A stretch of DNA of 64,000 bases from Melampsora larici-populina 98AG31 (taxonomy: Eukaryota > Basidiomycota > Pucciniomycetes > Pucciniales > Melampsoraceae): NCBI RefSeq assembly GCF_000204055.1, contig NW_006768772.1:1-64000 (forward strand), written 5' to 3'. Under the pieces are notes generated by a model that saw only the letters and a program-made list of their open reading frames with translations, did not search any database and had not been told where the DNA came from. Of the stretch, positions 45,053 through 58,251 are shown one piece after another. Numbering within the stretch: the first letter of the stretch is position 1; each line of letters starts with the position of its first letter. The translations under genes and the position numbers were made by a program.

Positions 45053-45729
45053 GAGCATCCACTATCATGACAGTGTTTTATTGTAAGTTTTGCGTTCCTG
45101 AGCGCAAAATTTAATCATGCATGTAACAACTAAAATAGTAAACACATGAAATCTACTATGAGCTGTTCTATGAGCTGTTTTACCATCTGATTTACCAATG
45201 ATAAGTCATGGTAATTTAATCAACTCCACAGTGGCAAAATCACCAATCAAAATATTGTATTTTACCCACCTCAGCCACTCATTCCTCACCAATGACTGCT
45301 CTCGTGACCAGGCAGATTGATGCCTGTCAACTGCAGGTATCATATGTTGAGTATGGGCAACAAGACTGCCTTGCTTAATTTGAGTAAAATCAATTGTGTG
45401 AGCTCGCTTTTTTGAAAAAACGAGCTCAACATGATTTGGAGGGTTCAGAGGGTAGATCAACTATTGATATGTTGGTATCTTGAAATCAGAGGGTAGTGGT
45501 CAAGTGGAAGTCTTGGATGTGGAGCTGGATGGATGGCTGTTGACCGTTTTGATGTGCCAAAAGTTTACAATAAATCAAATTGGCTTTTGAGGATTTGAAC
45601 AAGCGGACTGCAAGACTTGACGCGCTCGTGCGGACCGCATGTCTAAAACAGGTCCATAGTGGACCTGTCTGGATTTTAGTGTTATTGAAATGCTGAATTA
45701 CGTTGTTAACGCACCCATAGTGGATGCTT
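45053..45729. mobile_element. Harbinger-type MITE (677 bp), second of the pair
   Basis: Starts GAGCATCCACTATCATGAC and ends with CATAGTGGATGCTT, flanked by TAA (45050-45052, 45730-45732). Both ends match the 306-bp neighbour, including CGGACCGCATGTCTAAAAC near the right. The middle (about 45170-45590) is extra, unrelated sequence. It is the more divergent copy, so it may be the older or a separately captured version. Confidence 0.75.
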
Positions 45730-46054
45730 TAACAAGTCTCTGCTTGCTTTTGGAGTGCTAAAATGTCCATCAGGTGAAATTGTCTTTGCATGACATTGGC
45801 AAACCTTTCCCACTTCTGTAGGACTCTTGAAAGCAATCATGCTCCCTTTTGCCATTGGTTGACACAACATTCCCGCTGATATTGGGCTAATTTTGTATGC
45901 TGTGGTGCAAAATCTAGATAGAGACCATGTCAGTGGGAGACCCAGCACCATTTGCTCACATGAAGCTCTTGTTTTGCACCCCCTGTAGTGTAGAAAGTGC
46001 ACTATGTAATGTCAGCCAAATGATGTATGTTTTGTGATGGCTATCAAGTAACAT

Positions 46055-46200
46055 CAAGTCTTAGAGCAAGTTCTCTGGACAGACCACCACAACATTGGCG
46101 GAAACACAGCGGAAATTCACCCTTTCTTAAGCAGTGAGTGAAGACGTGATATTTGCATCATGGGCATCAACAATCAAAACAAACATTTCTAAAAACATTG
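46055..46200 (-). pseudogene. Relic of the KDZ-gene N-terminal region, copy 3
   Basis: On the minus strand the order matches the KDZ gene: a TTGTTGATGCCCATGATGC block (like ILDAHDA), a SSLTA-like block, and GCCAATGTTGTGGTGG followed by a residue pattern like ANVVVV. It is heavily degraded with stops. It pairs with the KDZ right end at 43614. Confidence 0.5.
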
Positions 46201-46539
46201 ATCAAGGATTGAAACAATGTTTTTATTTTAACAACATTGATTGGATTTGTTCTTGTTTTCTAGCTTTTCCTTATTATCATAATTATATGTATAACCTCAG
46301 GCTGTATGATGAACCGTGTCCAACACTGTCAGCATCGTGCATATTTTTTTGAATTTTTACAACCACAATGCATATGATGTCAGAAACACAACTTTGGTCC
46401 AAAACTGGCCTGTCTTGAGCCCTGTGAGACCAGTTTTTTTGCTTCACCACATGTCACATCTTGACGCTCTGAATGCCTCAGTTTGACTTTACAATCTTCA
46501 TACAAGAATTCCTTGTGTGAGTTCAAGATTGGGTAAGGT

Positions 46540-46700
46540 ATAGTACACAGATGCTCACCTGTAACTTTAAGGCACCAGCTCCGAGTTCCACAAGAGTAAG
46601 ATATATTGCATACCTATAGTAGACAGATGCTCAGCTGTAAGACACCAGCTCCGAGTTTCACAGGAGTAAAATATATTGCATATCTATAGAAAACAGATGT
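46540..46700. repeat. Two to three tandem copies of a 75-bp unit
   Basis: Copies carry CAGATGCTCACCTGTAA, CACCAGCTCCGAGTT and GTAAGATATATTGCATA, each differing by a few bases; a third partial copy starts near 46690. No coding meaning seen. Confidence 0.8.
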
Positions 46701-47316
46701 TCAGCTGAGCATCCGCCTCTATATGAGTCTGATTGGAATGCGCCACGGTCGTACCATGCAGGCGTGAGAGTACAACACCCTCCACGACAAGGCGCGTACA
46801 ACCATAAGAAGAAAATGAGAAAAGATAAGAAAAAGGATCCTCCGTGTAGACAACATGATCAGGAGGTCTTAATCTCAGACAAGATAACAGGTAAAAACGA
46901 CAAAAATAAAACGACAAAAACCATCTGCAGAGATAGAACAAACAGATCGATCGTAGATCATCTTGGGAAAGTTTGACCTGTGAGAACCACTCAGGTTGAG
47001 CAGCGAGCACACTCGTGAAAGGACAAAGTGGGAGACAGGGACAACCCCAAGAACGAGACAGAAAATATAATAAAATAACGATGCATGAACAAAAGGAATC
47101 AGCCGGATGCTTCTTCATGTTAAAGTTACTCGATGTGCGAGTCGCTGAGGTCTATGCGTAATGAATTGAGCTTAGTTATGAAAATAACACACTTCCCGAT
47201 ATCTATATCAACTATGCTAAATAGAAATTCACTGTGGAGGCTAATTACAAACTATCACAAATCTGACACAAGTCTTGAGCGAATCCAAGTTTGTTCTTCT
47301 GTGTCGAGGTTAAATT
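46701..47316. other. Interval downstream of the ADC synthase gene
   Basis: No gene supported. A frame rich in Lys (46764-46976) has no recognisable features. The short block near 47156 repeats one from 43525. Confidence 0.35.
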
Positions 47317-50023
47317 TCATGAAAAGTTCTTCATCACCGATTCAACCTTTGTACAGACTTCTGCCCATTCGTCTTCTTTCTTCGAAAGGGCTGTAATCGC
47401 ACCACCGCCCCCAATAGTGAGATCTGAGGACGAAAGCAAAAGGTAAAATGAAATCAATATTTTAAAATATTGATCGATTGATAAATATCCAAACTGAGTA
47501 ATGGTAACACTTACGTCTATTACGAATCACAGCCGTTCTGATCACAACATTGAAATGACAAGATCCGTCTAAAGCAAAAAAACCAAGTATACCAGAATAA
47601 ATCCCACGTGGTTGACTACTTTCAAGTCGATCTAAGATATCAACTGAGTTTAACTTTGGAGCACCTGTCATTGACCCTGGTGGAAAAGTAGTTGAAAGTG
47701 CATCTACTGCATTTAAGTTTTTCCTTAATTTACCTACTATAGTGCTTACTAGACTATGAACCGTTGCAGCTGTTTCAATTGCAATTAACTTGGTGACTTG
47801 GACTGTCTCAGGATCACAAGCTTGAATTAGATCATGTCGGATAAGATCAGTGATCATCAAGTTCTCGGCACGTTCTTTTATATTTGTTCGCAGGCTCTCT
47901 GCCACTTTTGCATCGGCCTCCAGATCATTTAACACTCTTCTAGCTGTCCCTTTGATGGGCTTCATATCCACCCATCCCTCTTTCACGCGCAAGAATCGTT
48001 CAGGAGAAGAGGAGAGCAGAGTGGTATCGTAAGTTGGGAAATGGACATAGGCTGCGTATGGAGCTGGATTCTTTTCACGAAGAGTAAGATACATATCGTA
48101 GTGGCCACGAAGGGCGGAAGATCCGTTGTCCGGCCGGTTTGATGTCGGGGGATCTCCATTGGGCGCTACAGGTGCTGGGAGTGATGGAAGTTCGGTGATG
48201 AATTTCGTCGTTAAACATAGTTCATATGACTCCCCTGCGATAATTTGCTGCTGAGCATTTTCAATAGCATCCAAATAGTCTCCCTCGCTTACAAGACAAC
48301 GTGGGAAGGGTAGTGGGAGTGAAGGCTGGACATGTTGACTTGGTTCAGTTGTCCAGACTGAAAATGTCTTATCGAGACCGGATTTCCAGGTCGCGTATTC
48401 CGAATGACTGAGCCCAAGAGGAAGACCGAAGAGTTGCTCAAGTTGTTGAGATACTTGGCAGGCGTCAGACTCTTTGGGAGTCATCCTCACCAGTGCCGCG
48501 GCCCACCAGGTTTGGGATTGATGATCATACGTCAGGACAGAGTTGGAAAAGCCTAACTCGGCGTCTGGTACACCTTCGTCTTCCTTCAGCCCACGACATG
48601 GCAATCGATGACCGACCAGGGACTCGGATAAAAGTTCATAGCCAAAGTACCCCAAGAAACCGACTGGAGGGCATACTGGAGTCGTAACAACCTGGGTCAC
48701 CGCCTCCAAGATTTGTTGAGCATTTCGAAGCCAATGCCACAATCCTGGTGCTTCAAGGACTTGACGTCGCTGCTGTAGGTCTGAGGAAGTTATACAAAGC
48801 GTCTGAGTTGAAGCAAAGTATGACAGTAACACATCAGGATTGGTCAAGTGGGAAAATCGATCCTCTCTTGCAGTCAGACTATCGGCCGAGTCCAGCCAAA
48901 TCTCGCCCAATGAGCCTTTCCCTAGAAAAATGCGCTGAAAGGCTTCCTGGGGAGAAGGCGAAGCAGGGCCGAGCTGATGAGCACGAAGCTGAAAGGTAAA
49001 CGGGACTGTAGATTCCTGAATAGGGAGCAAAGGGCTCGGGACGTTATATTGATTGGGCAAACTCGAAAGTCGAAGGATAGAAGGCGGAAGATCGGTATAG
49101 GTATGAGGTGAGGTCTGATGACCTGAAGCAACAACCAAATCCAAAAAGTTCCGCAAAATTTGAGTGCCACCAGACGAGCAGACCGACTGATACCGAAACG
49201 TGATCCATCAGCTTACTCAGTACGTAATCGTCTCAACCAAAGATTGATCCAAATTGGACAGCGAGAAGAGACCTACTTCGGGATGAAATTGAACCCCATG
49301 AAACGGAAGTGAACGATGACTGAGCCCCATCACAGATCGACTTGCTCCATCACTCGCCCAAGCTGTGACCTCCAACTCAGGATCTAGTCCAGAAGGATCC
49401 ACAACAAGACTATTGTATCGTACAACTTGAGTTGAAGATTGAAGTTGTTCAAAGATAGCTTTTCCTGAACCTGTGACTGGATCGATTTCAAGTTCGAGTT
49501 CGCATAATTGGCCATGGATAACGCGTGGAGCTGAACCAATTTTTCCACCAAAGGCACAACCTAGTGATTGATGACCAAGGCAGATTCCTAGAGTAGGTAA
49601 TATACGTCCTTCGAGAGCCGGTAAAGGTTGCGAAGAAAATAGCCGAGTAAAGATTGTCGAAGGATGTTCCCCTGATGCCTGTTGAGAATCTCCACTGGAA
49701 GACACACCAGAGGATGAAGCAGGTCGGCCGGGGCCGGGTCCTAGGATCAGGCCATCAAATTGTGGAAGAATTTGATTGGTGAGGGTTTGCCTGTAAAAAA
49801 ACGGTCAGCATCAGAGATATAATGAGATAACAACAAAGTGATCATGGACTGACCAGTCAATGTTGCCAACTCGAATGACTACCACTCGGTTCTCCAGTAA
49901 AGCTCTTTGAGGAGAGTCAATCGGAAAGTCACTCAATATGAGAGGTAGAATGTTATTGGTGTAAGAGTCATCAGCATCGAGGATAAGGAGACGTGGTAAG
50001 TCAGAAAGTAGTGAATGAGACAT
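47317..50023 (-). CDS. Aminodeoxychorismate synthase (bifunctional p-aminobenzoate synthase)
   Basis: Converts chorismate plus glutamine to 4-amino-4-deoxychorismate, the precursor of p-aminobenzoate and folate, in the cytosol. Exons 49854-50023, 49277-49790, 47515-49186 and 47317-47423 join to exactly 820 residues. The N-terminal glutamine amidotransferase (about 1-260) has LILDADDSYTNNI, LILGPGPG, the catalytic Cys in GICLGHQSLG, and FHPE with its His/Glu. The chorismate-binding half (about 290-820) has GESYELCLTTKF, SPERFL, PIKGTARR with the Lys typical of ADC synthase rather than anthranilate synthase, RAENLMITDLIRHDL, TFPPGSMTGAPK and LTIGGGGAI. The intron after HPE restores VCSSGGTQILRNFLDL. 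Fused PabA-PabB is standard in fungi. No defect seen. Confidence 0.95.
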
Positions 50024-52526
50024 GATGAAGAAGTAGAACTCAGGAGAGATAGAAACATGAGTCGAGCTGAAGTTTTATAGAAAGATGAAACCAATTCAAC
50101 CAATTCAGTTTACATAAATCACCATCCATCCACATCATCACAGCACTCATATCACTCATCACTCATCACCAATAAATATGGGATCCTGGGTAATTCGAGC
50201 TATCAGCTGGAATCGAGGGTTAGAGCCCAGCTATTTGCCAAGTAACGGATAAAACCATAATAGAATAGTTGCTGAGCTAAATTGCAACTGATTCAAAAAT
50301 CAAACAAAAACGTAAATGAAGACAGAATAAAAAGAATAGAAATAGAAAACTAAAAAGAACAGTAACCTCAGTTGGTAAATAAAAAAAATAATGAAGCAGG
50401 GACAAAGTGGAGGACTCACAGCACATTAGAATTCGAAACACTAACTGAAAAGAAGACGAAAAAAAGAATAGAGATAGAAAATTAAACAGAACTTTGGTTA
50501 GTATATGAAAAATAACGCAAATAACATAAAAGACAGCACTGTCATTTTCACAAAGCTTGTTCAAGTTTTCCTGCAAAAGTTGAGCAATTTGGCTTGGAAA
50601 TCTCGGCAAGCTGTGTAAAGTCCACAGCGCAATAAGACAAGTTGAAGTCAGAGGTGTCAGAAGGATCAAAGATCAAAGTGGAGCTAAAGAAGCAAAAATA
50701 TACACGGAGGAGTCAAAATTTCAGGGTAGTGATGTAAACTCTGACCCTTTCGTGGAAAATGCTTGCGAAAAAGTCGCATTCCGACCCTTTTCCTCACTAC
50801 CCTCCTTTCAGCAACCGGCGGAACACCCGGCTCCAGACTGGGGGGTCAACAGATGGAGTTGAGGGCTCGACGATAAAAAGGGTGTGGGATGACATGATCA
50901 CAAAAAGGCTAAACATGAAGAAAAGGCAAGTAGCGAAAAAAAAACATCACGAGTGACATTTGAGAGCTCAATGAAATTTCCCGACTTTTAAGTGAGTGAA
51001 GCTAGTATAACACAAAGAACCTAGACAGCTAGTCAGAGGATTATCAGTAGAAAAGTAGAAAAAATCACAGTATTTGAGGGCCATCAGCCTTGGTCTTGTT
51101 CTACTTGAACATTTGCTGATGCTTTGTGTAAGGGCTCAAGTATAGCTTAGGTAAGCTCATGGCTTCCAAGGTCTGGGGATCAGAGTGAGGAAAATTATAG
51201 TCGTAGAGCCAATTGGAGAAAGAATGATTTTTTTGAAAACTGCACGATGGTGGAAAATCTGGCCTTCTTTTTGACCAAATTTGGATCTCTGCTAATTTTA
51301 AGAATACAGAGGGTATACAAACCTGTAAGCTGTTGCTTTAGACCTTCACTAAGGGACAGAGATCTTCACTATCAAGACCTGCTCGACAGCGCTAACATAG
51401 AACTTCTGTGCATTTATTTCGAGTTAGGGCCTAACTCCAGATATGTCCAGTGGCAGGAATGGTTCTCCGGGAAATCAAAGTAAATAGAAAGGACGGAAAC
51501 CCAAAAGCACAACACTAAAATGAAATAGCTCACCTAACTCCAGACAGTTCCAGGAGTGGTTCTCCAAGAAGTGAGGAATTTAAATATCTAGAGTCGGCGT
51601 GGAAGAGAGATATATAACTCCAACTACATAACCCCATAGTCTAGCCCCATACTCCAAATCCTACACGTGTATTCCTTACAAAACCCTGTGAAAGGATTTT
51701 TGATTGGTTTTGGCCACTGCGGCAATGCAAATTTTCACAAAAAAAAACAATCATTGTCAAAATGGCTGCAGGTAACTTGTTATTTATTACTACAGCCTTT
51801 CCAAGAATGGTTGATTGATTTGTAAAAAGTTCATCAGTGCAGCAGATAAAATGACTGTGACTACTTTTGCCAGCCTTCTCTAGAATTGACTTGCCTGCAT
51901 CTGATGTACACCTTGCCATGGCCAGACTATGTCAATGTAATGACCAGTCTCACGAGTTATCTAACGAGATGACGGATATCAGGCACTTCTGGTTGTCTAT
52001 TGAGATTCTTTCACGACCCGTGTAACCATAACAGTCAAATCTTACTAACCAATGAGAAAAGAATGTTCTTGCTGCTAGCCATGAAAACCAAATGAAGATC
52101 ATCAAGGATTTAGCAGATGTATCTCAAAAGATGTGAAAAGAATGGTCACAAGGAAACATGATTGTCATTGGAGGATCCCTTTCCTTCTCTTGCTTAACTT
52201 TGTGAAAAGAAAGAACCAAGCAGAACCTCAAGTATCTGTTTTGCACAGGGGAGAATTTTTCATAAAAAACCTTTCTTGGAATGGCTGTGATTGGAATGTC
52301 ATGAGATAGGTGCTTGTGTAGAAATTTCTGTAATTGTTTGGACCAGGTTTTGATTTTGTCATATTAACTATCAAAGTTAATTGATGACATTGCTGTTTAC
52401 CACAATCACCATTTTCTTTACCATCCTATTATTTGTAATTTCTTTGAAAGATCCAATCTTGGTGTTCTGATTTTTCAAAGCCTTTCCTCATTCCCTTTTG
52501 GTTGAAGTTTTTTCATGATGTTCTGT
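50024..52526. other. 2.5-kb interval without a supported gene
   Basis: Contains a possible isolated minus-strand exon (about 50560-50685, reading SSTLIFDPSDTSDFNLSYC after an acceptor) that resembles nothing I know. Direct repeats CCTAACTCCAGA...CAGGA.TGGTTCTCC occur at 51430-51470 and 51534-51570. Otherwise there are only short frames. Confidence 0.35.
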
Positions 52527-52910
52527 CAACCCTGGGCCAGCAACGCAGGTGTTGCATGCTGCACTGCGGTTGCGTTGCGGTTTTTCTGACCGCACCGCAC
52601 CGCAGAATCAATTTTCAGGTTGCGGCCTGACCCGCAGTGCAACAAGATCGCTCAGATTAGTGTTTTTTTGGGGCCGCAACAATGTTTGTTGCGTTGCTGC
52701 CCCCAAAAACTTACAAATTGATGTTTTTTTGGCGCTGTTGCGCCTGTTGCGTTGCGCAACTGTTGAGGCGCCGCGCAGCCTAGCCTTGACTTTTGTCGTT
52801 GCGGTACTTCCCGCAATGCAACGTCTGCTGCTTGTTGGTGTTGCGTGTTGCGGAGCAACACATCAAAAAACGGGTGTGCTGTGGCACATTGCATTGCTGG
52901 CACAGGGTTG
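52527..52910. mobile_element. hAT-like MITE (384 bp)
   Basis: Ends inwards CAACCCTGGGCCAGCAACGC and CAACCCTGTGCCAGCAATGC. GTTCTGT flanks both sides (52520-52526, 52911-52917), 7 bp. Many TTGCGTTGCG/CGCAACGCAA words lie near the ends, as in hAT subterminal regions. A 234-residue frame crossing it is an artefact of the biased composition. Confidence 0.8.
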
Positions 52911-55162
52911 GTTCTGTGTTGCTAGTATTGGGTGTTTTCTGTTCTTTCTGAAAAGTCCTTTGAAACACCAAAAAAATTTGTTCAGTTTATTTCACTTGTT
53001 CATCAAGCTCATTCAGCATCATAGTTGTTGTTTCAAGTTGACTTTTATAGTGGATGTTATAGTTGTCTTTATAAAGCAGTCATTTTGCATTTTTACATTC
53101 TTAATATATTCTAGTTACACTTTTTGTTGTAGACCACTAGCCACCCCTAGGAGGGTGATTTGTTTTGGACATGATGTATTTTATTCCTTTGGGGAATTTG
53201 GCCCAGCACTTTTGGGCTTAGTTATTTCATGTTTTTGTAAGTACCATGGGTGAAGTTTCAAAAGAGGAGGTTTGTGGTGTACTTTCACATCATGTTTGCT
53301 GCCCACTCTTGATTCACTACCTTCATTACCATCAACCAACCTACGCTTTGTCAATAACAAACACCAAAGTGATCTTGCATACTAGAACTATTCCTTTTAT
53401 CTCTGATTGCCTGAGTTGGCCCTATGATTCTTGGCTGGCATGTTTCTCTTTACAAAGGTAATCAGCACCAAGCTTTTGATGAACATTCATGTAGTTTATT
53501 CCAGGGAGTACAATTGAACTAAACATGCCTTCAATCAGACGACTTTATGATTTTAAATCTAATATATGGAGGAAGAGTAAACCAGAGTGCATATAAAATT
53601 AATATTAATCTACAAATACTCCAAAAAAAATGAGCTGAAGAAAGATAAACCAACGGATTGGGTCAAGAAGAACAAAACTCATATTGAACTTTTGACCTTA
53701 ATCCCAATCTATTTGTGACAATGGGTATGGGGTGAAGGTTGAAAATTTCCTATTTTACCCAATAGATAATTGGTATGTAGCCTAGACATTTCTGAAACAA
53801 ACTAAGTCCTGTTTGATCCAAGAAATACAACTGCAAAAAACAATAGAAAGGGTTTAAGTGTAGAGACATTAGACAGCTGTGATGCAGGTTGTGAGTCAAA
53901 TCTTGTATATGGCATTGGGGTTGGAGTTGTTGGTAGACCAGGGGGATTGATGTTTTGCATTGATAAAGATCAAAATTTCTTGATGACAATTGAGGTGGTT
54001 GAGCTGATGAATCTGATGGCCATATCTTTTACAAAGTATCAGGTGAAGGAGCACCATGGGATAAAACACCCACTGGGATCAAGCGCCATGTGGCTCAAAA
54101 TAATCCAAGACTGTTAGATACAATACAACTGTTGATCTTGGATCTTGGATCTTGATCCTGTCAAAGATGAATGTGCAGTAACTTGGTCACAAGATCACAA
54201 ATCTACTCCTTAAGCCTAGCCATGTTTCAATGTTCTCTACATTGAAGAAAACAATCTGAAAAGCAAACCTTGTAAAGAATTACATTTTTTGGTAGACCTT
54301 TGCAAAAATGGTGTCTAGAAAACAGTGCCACTAAAAAGATTCAGAAGAGGTTTCTGGATTATATATGCCAATCATGAGCTCAAATGCTTTCAAACCAACC
54401 ATTACACTATATGGGAAAAACTTACCTTTTACTAATCAATCATAGTCATCTAGTGGAGTCGCTTAGAATGATGTTTAACACAAAACCTTTTATCCTTCTG
54501 TGGTTGGTTGCACTTTCAAAGCAAGAAGAAATTAAAAAATTACCAGTGGAAAGGTCTGGGGTGCAAGATCTGAATATCAAGTGATATATCATTGAAAGAC
54601 TCCTTACATCAAGGTATGTTTACTATCAATCACACTAATCATCTCATTTTCACCTGATTCTTGCATTGACATGGCCAGCAATTCATTTTTGAAAACAAAC
54701 AATTTAGCACCCTGTCCACCAAAAATACTGTCTGCCTAAAAGAGTTTTCTATCCACGTAAAGGCAGCCTTGGAAGCACTGATTACATCTACACAGTTGAT
54801 TATATGTTGCATTTTCAAATCAAGTTTAAAAATGGAATGAAAATGGGTAAACTTAACTTAAAGTCAAATACATGTTTCGAGTACCAGGTCCACTTCATCA
54901 TCAATCACCAATCCCACAAATTTTGATCATATCCAAGCTTTGTGGTAGGCCACGTTGAAATCTCAGTGAAAAGTTCTTGGGCAAATCAATAGCTAGAGTA
55001 TTATCAGACAATTACAAACACAATATACACAGCTGTGCAATTTGTTGGGCTATAAACCCATAGTGTGAATAGCAGAATGTGTCAGGGGCCAAAATTTATT
55101 GGACTTAATCTCCATCAAAATCAGCACTTTATGCACACTGGAGAGTAAAGTTCAGTAGATTA
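52911..55162. other. 2.2-kb interval without a supported gene
   Basis: Only short frames with no recognisable product; AT-rich and probably old intergenic or relic sequence. Confidence 0.4.
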
Positions 55163-55327
55163 CAGTCAACTCCCTCTAATCGGATACGCTTTGACGCTTT
55201 GATTGTCTTACACATTTGGAGCAATATGCCTTTGTATATCTGATCTTGGTGGCAAAAACTCCATAAAATCTAATGCATCTAGATGGATTATGCACCCAAA
55301 AGGTATTCCTTTGTGGAGGGTTGACTG
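55163..55327. mobile_element. pogo-like MITE (165 bp)
   Basis: Starts CAGTCAACTCCCTCTAATCG and, read inwards from the right, CAGTCAACCCTCCACAAAGG. TA flanks both ends (55161-55162, 55328-55329). Similar in style to the CAGTTGAC termini at 14615-15410 but a separate family. Confidence 0.65.
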
Positions 55328-56126
55328 TAGTGGATGCAGGTTACATTCACAACAATAGAGTGATAGAAAGACTACAACATTAGAGTATAAGCCTATATGA
55401 AAGATTCAATGGTTGTTGCCATCAACAAAGACTGACAAAGATACCATAAAGATCCAAGACAACTCAGTGTCTATCTTTCTGAAGATGCAGGGGTGGCATC
55501 AACATTCCCAGATTGCTGGACCACTGTATTTATTGTGAAAACAATCTGGTTTGTTTGCCGTTTGTCTCCAAAGATAAAGTCTCTTTTTTGCCAATGCATG
55601 GCTAGGGCCTGTGAATCATTTATTCAAGAAGAGAACACATTTCCCACGGGTTGCAAAGAAATTATGAGGAAATCCCTTGATGTACCAGGGTGAAGACTTG
55701 AGGGAAGAGTAGTGAGTCAGGAGAATAGGACACTTCTTAGGTTTTGATGGTATCAACCATAGCACAAGGCCAGAGTTTGTAACTCATTCTTCTGGATGAA
55801 AAAATGTGGTCAAGATTGAGAAAATCATAAAACTTTACTCTGCTTGGCCTAACACGATCTGTGGTCAGGATACCAAAGTCTAGTATAGCCCTCAAACTCT
55901 GTGATATATTCACGAAGAACAACCCATGTTACATCCCACAGTATGTATTGAGTGAGCCGATCGAGCAATGTACACCCTGTGGTCCACTTGCGTATACAAC
56001 TCGCACGAGAGATACTTGCCAGAGTTGCATATGAAGGATGAGGTTGAAAGCTGCGATATCTAAATGAGGTAAAAAAAGAACAAACTGCTTCATTGCAGAA
56101 GAAAAGAAAGCGGACTCCAAAAATAT
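55328..56126. other. Interval downstream of the NDUFS8 gene
   Basis: No gene or clear repeat seen. It includes the 3' region of the complex I gene. Confidence 0.4.
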
Positions 56127-57385
<1,259 letters not shown>

Positions 57386-57572
57386 TGGTAAATAGGATTC
57401 AAGGCTGGGATCTTGATTCTAAGCCACTTCAAAAGTAATCGAATAGATCGAATGATTCGAGAAATCCCGACCAGTCAGCATCAATCTAATTGACTTGTGT
57501 ATGTAAGCTTCACATGTAAGGTAAAATAAGTACCGCTCAAGCCCGAAGCGGCTTCGACGCTACGACATATTA

Positions 57573-58027
57573 CACTGCGGGGATCTATTAGTTTGAACCC
57601 CGATTGAGCAGAATTTTGGTGACCGGGTTCAAAATTTCCTCGAATTGTCAATCTCGTTCACAACTTGTTAGCATTATGTTTGCCAATTTCCCTCGAGTAC
57701 ACCATTGCATACATACACATACATACACATACATACACACATACACATTGCCTTCAAAACCTTTGATTCTAACCATCAGACTATCTCTCCCCTTGTCACA
57801 GATCCTCAGGCTTACTAATACAAGTGAGGGTGAAGGTGAGTGATGTTGAAAGGTGTTGTTGTTTATGATGTGTTGTACACACACGGGGCCAGCGGAGGAC
57901 AACTTGAGGAGAATTGGCAAACCTAATGCGAACAAGTTGTGAACAAATTTCAAGATTCGAGAAAATTTCAAACCTGGACACCGAAATTCTGCTCAATCGG
58001 GTTTCAAACTTGTTACTTCCCACGGTG
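57573..58027. mobile_element. CAC-ended MITE, family 2, copy 2 (455 bp)
   Basis: Begins CACTGCGGGGATC and ends CCCACGGTG, flanked by TTA (57570-57572, 58028-58030). It shares long stretches with 38615-39078, such as GAATCTCGTTCACAACTTG-like and ACACGGGGCCAGC words. An ACATACAC microsatellite occupies about 57710-57748. Confidence 0.85.
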
Positions 58028-58075
58028 TTAGTCCGGAACAATCGGAAAAATAAAAGAAGTTGTAAACAGTAGTAT

Positions 58076-58237
58076 AGTGGCTCTCAAACCTGACCCAGTT
58101 ACAAAAAACCCGGTTGCCCCAGTTGAATTTTTGGCTGGGAGCTGTCGACAAATGTCAACTTGATACACAAAGTTACTGCCAAAAAACAACTGGGTCAACT
58201 GGGTTTTTTGAAAACCGGGGCAGGTTTGAGAGCCACT
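58076..58237. mobile_element. Small TIR element (162 bp) with TAT duplication
   Basis: Ends AGTGGCTCTCAAACCTGACC and, from the right, AGTGGCTCTCAAACCTGCCC. TAT flanks both sides (58073-58075, 58238-58240). The interior is also largely palindromic (AACTGGGTCAACTGGGTT). Superfamily uncertain. Confidence 0.75.
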
Positions 58238-58251
58238 TATGTTTTACAGTA

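Noticed and set aside
47155..47200. tRNA or small RNA gene at the block repeated near 43525
   Set aside because: No cloverleaf or box A/B pattern could be drawn; it is only a short dispersed repeat.
50277..50669. Membrane-protein-like frame of 130 residues on the minus strand
   Set aside because: Hydrophobicity comes from T-rich codons in low-complexity sequence; neighbouring frame offers a better exon and neither can be extended.
52549..53253. Open frame of 234 residues
   Set aside because: It crosses the hAT-like MITE; composition follows the TTGCG-rich repeat and no domain is visible.
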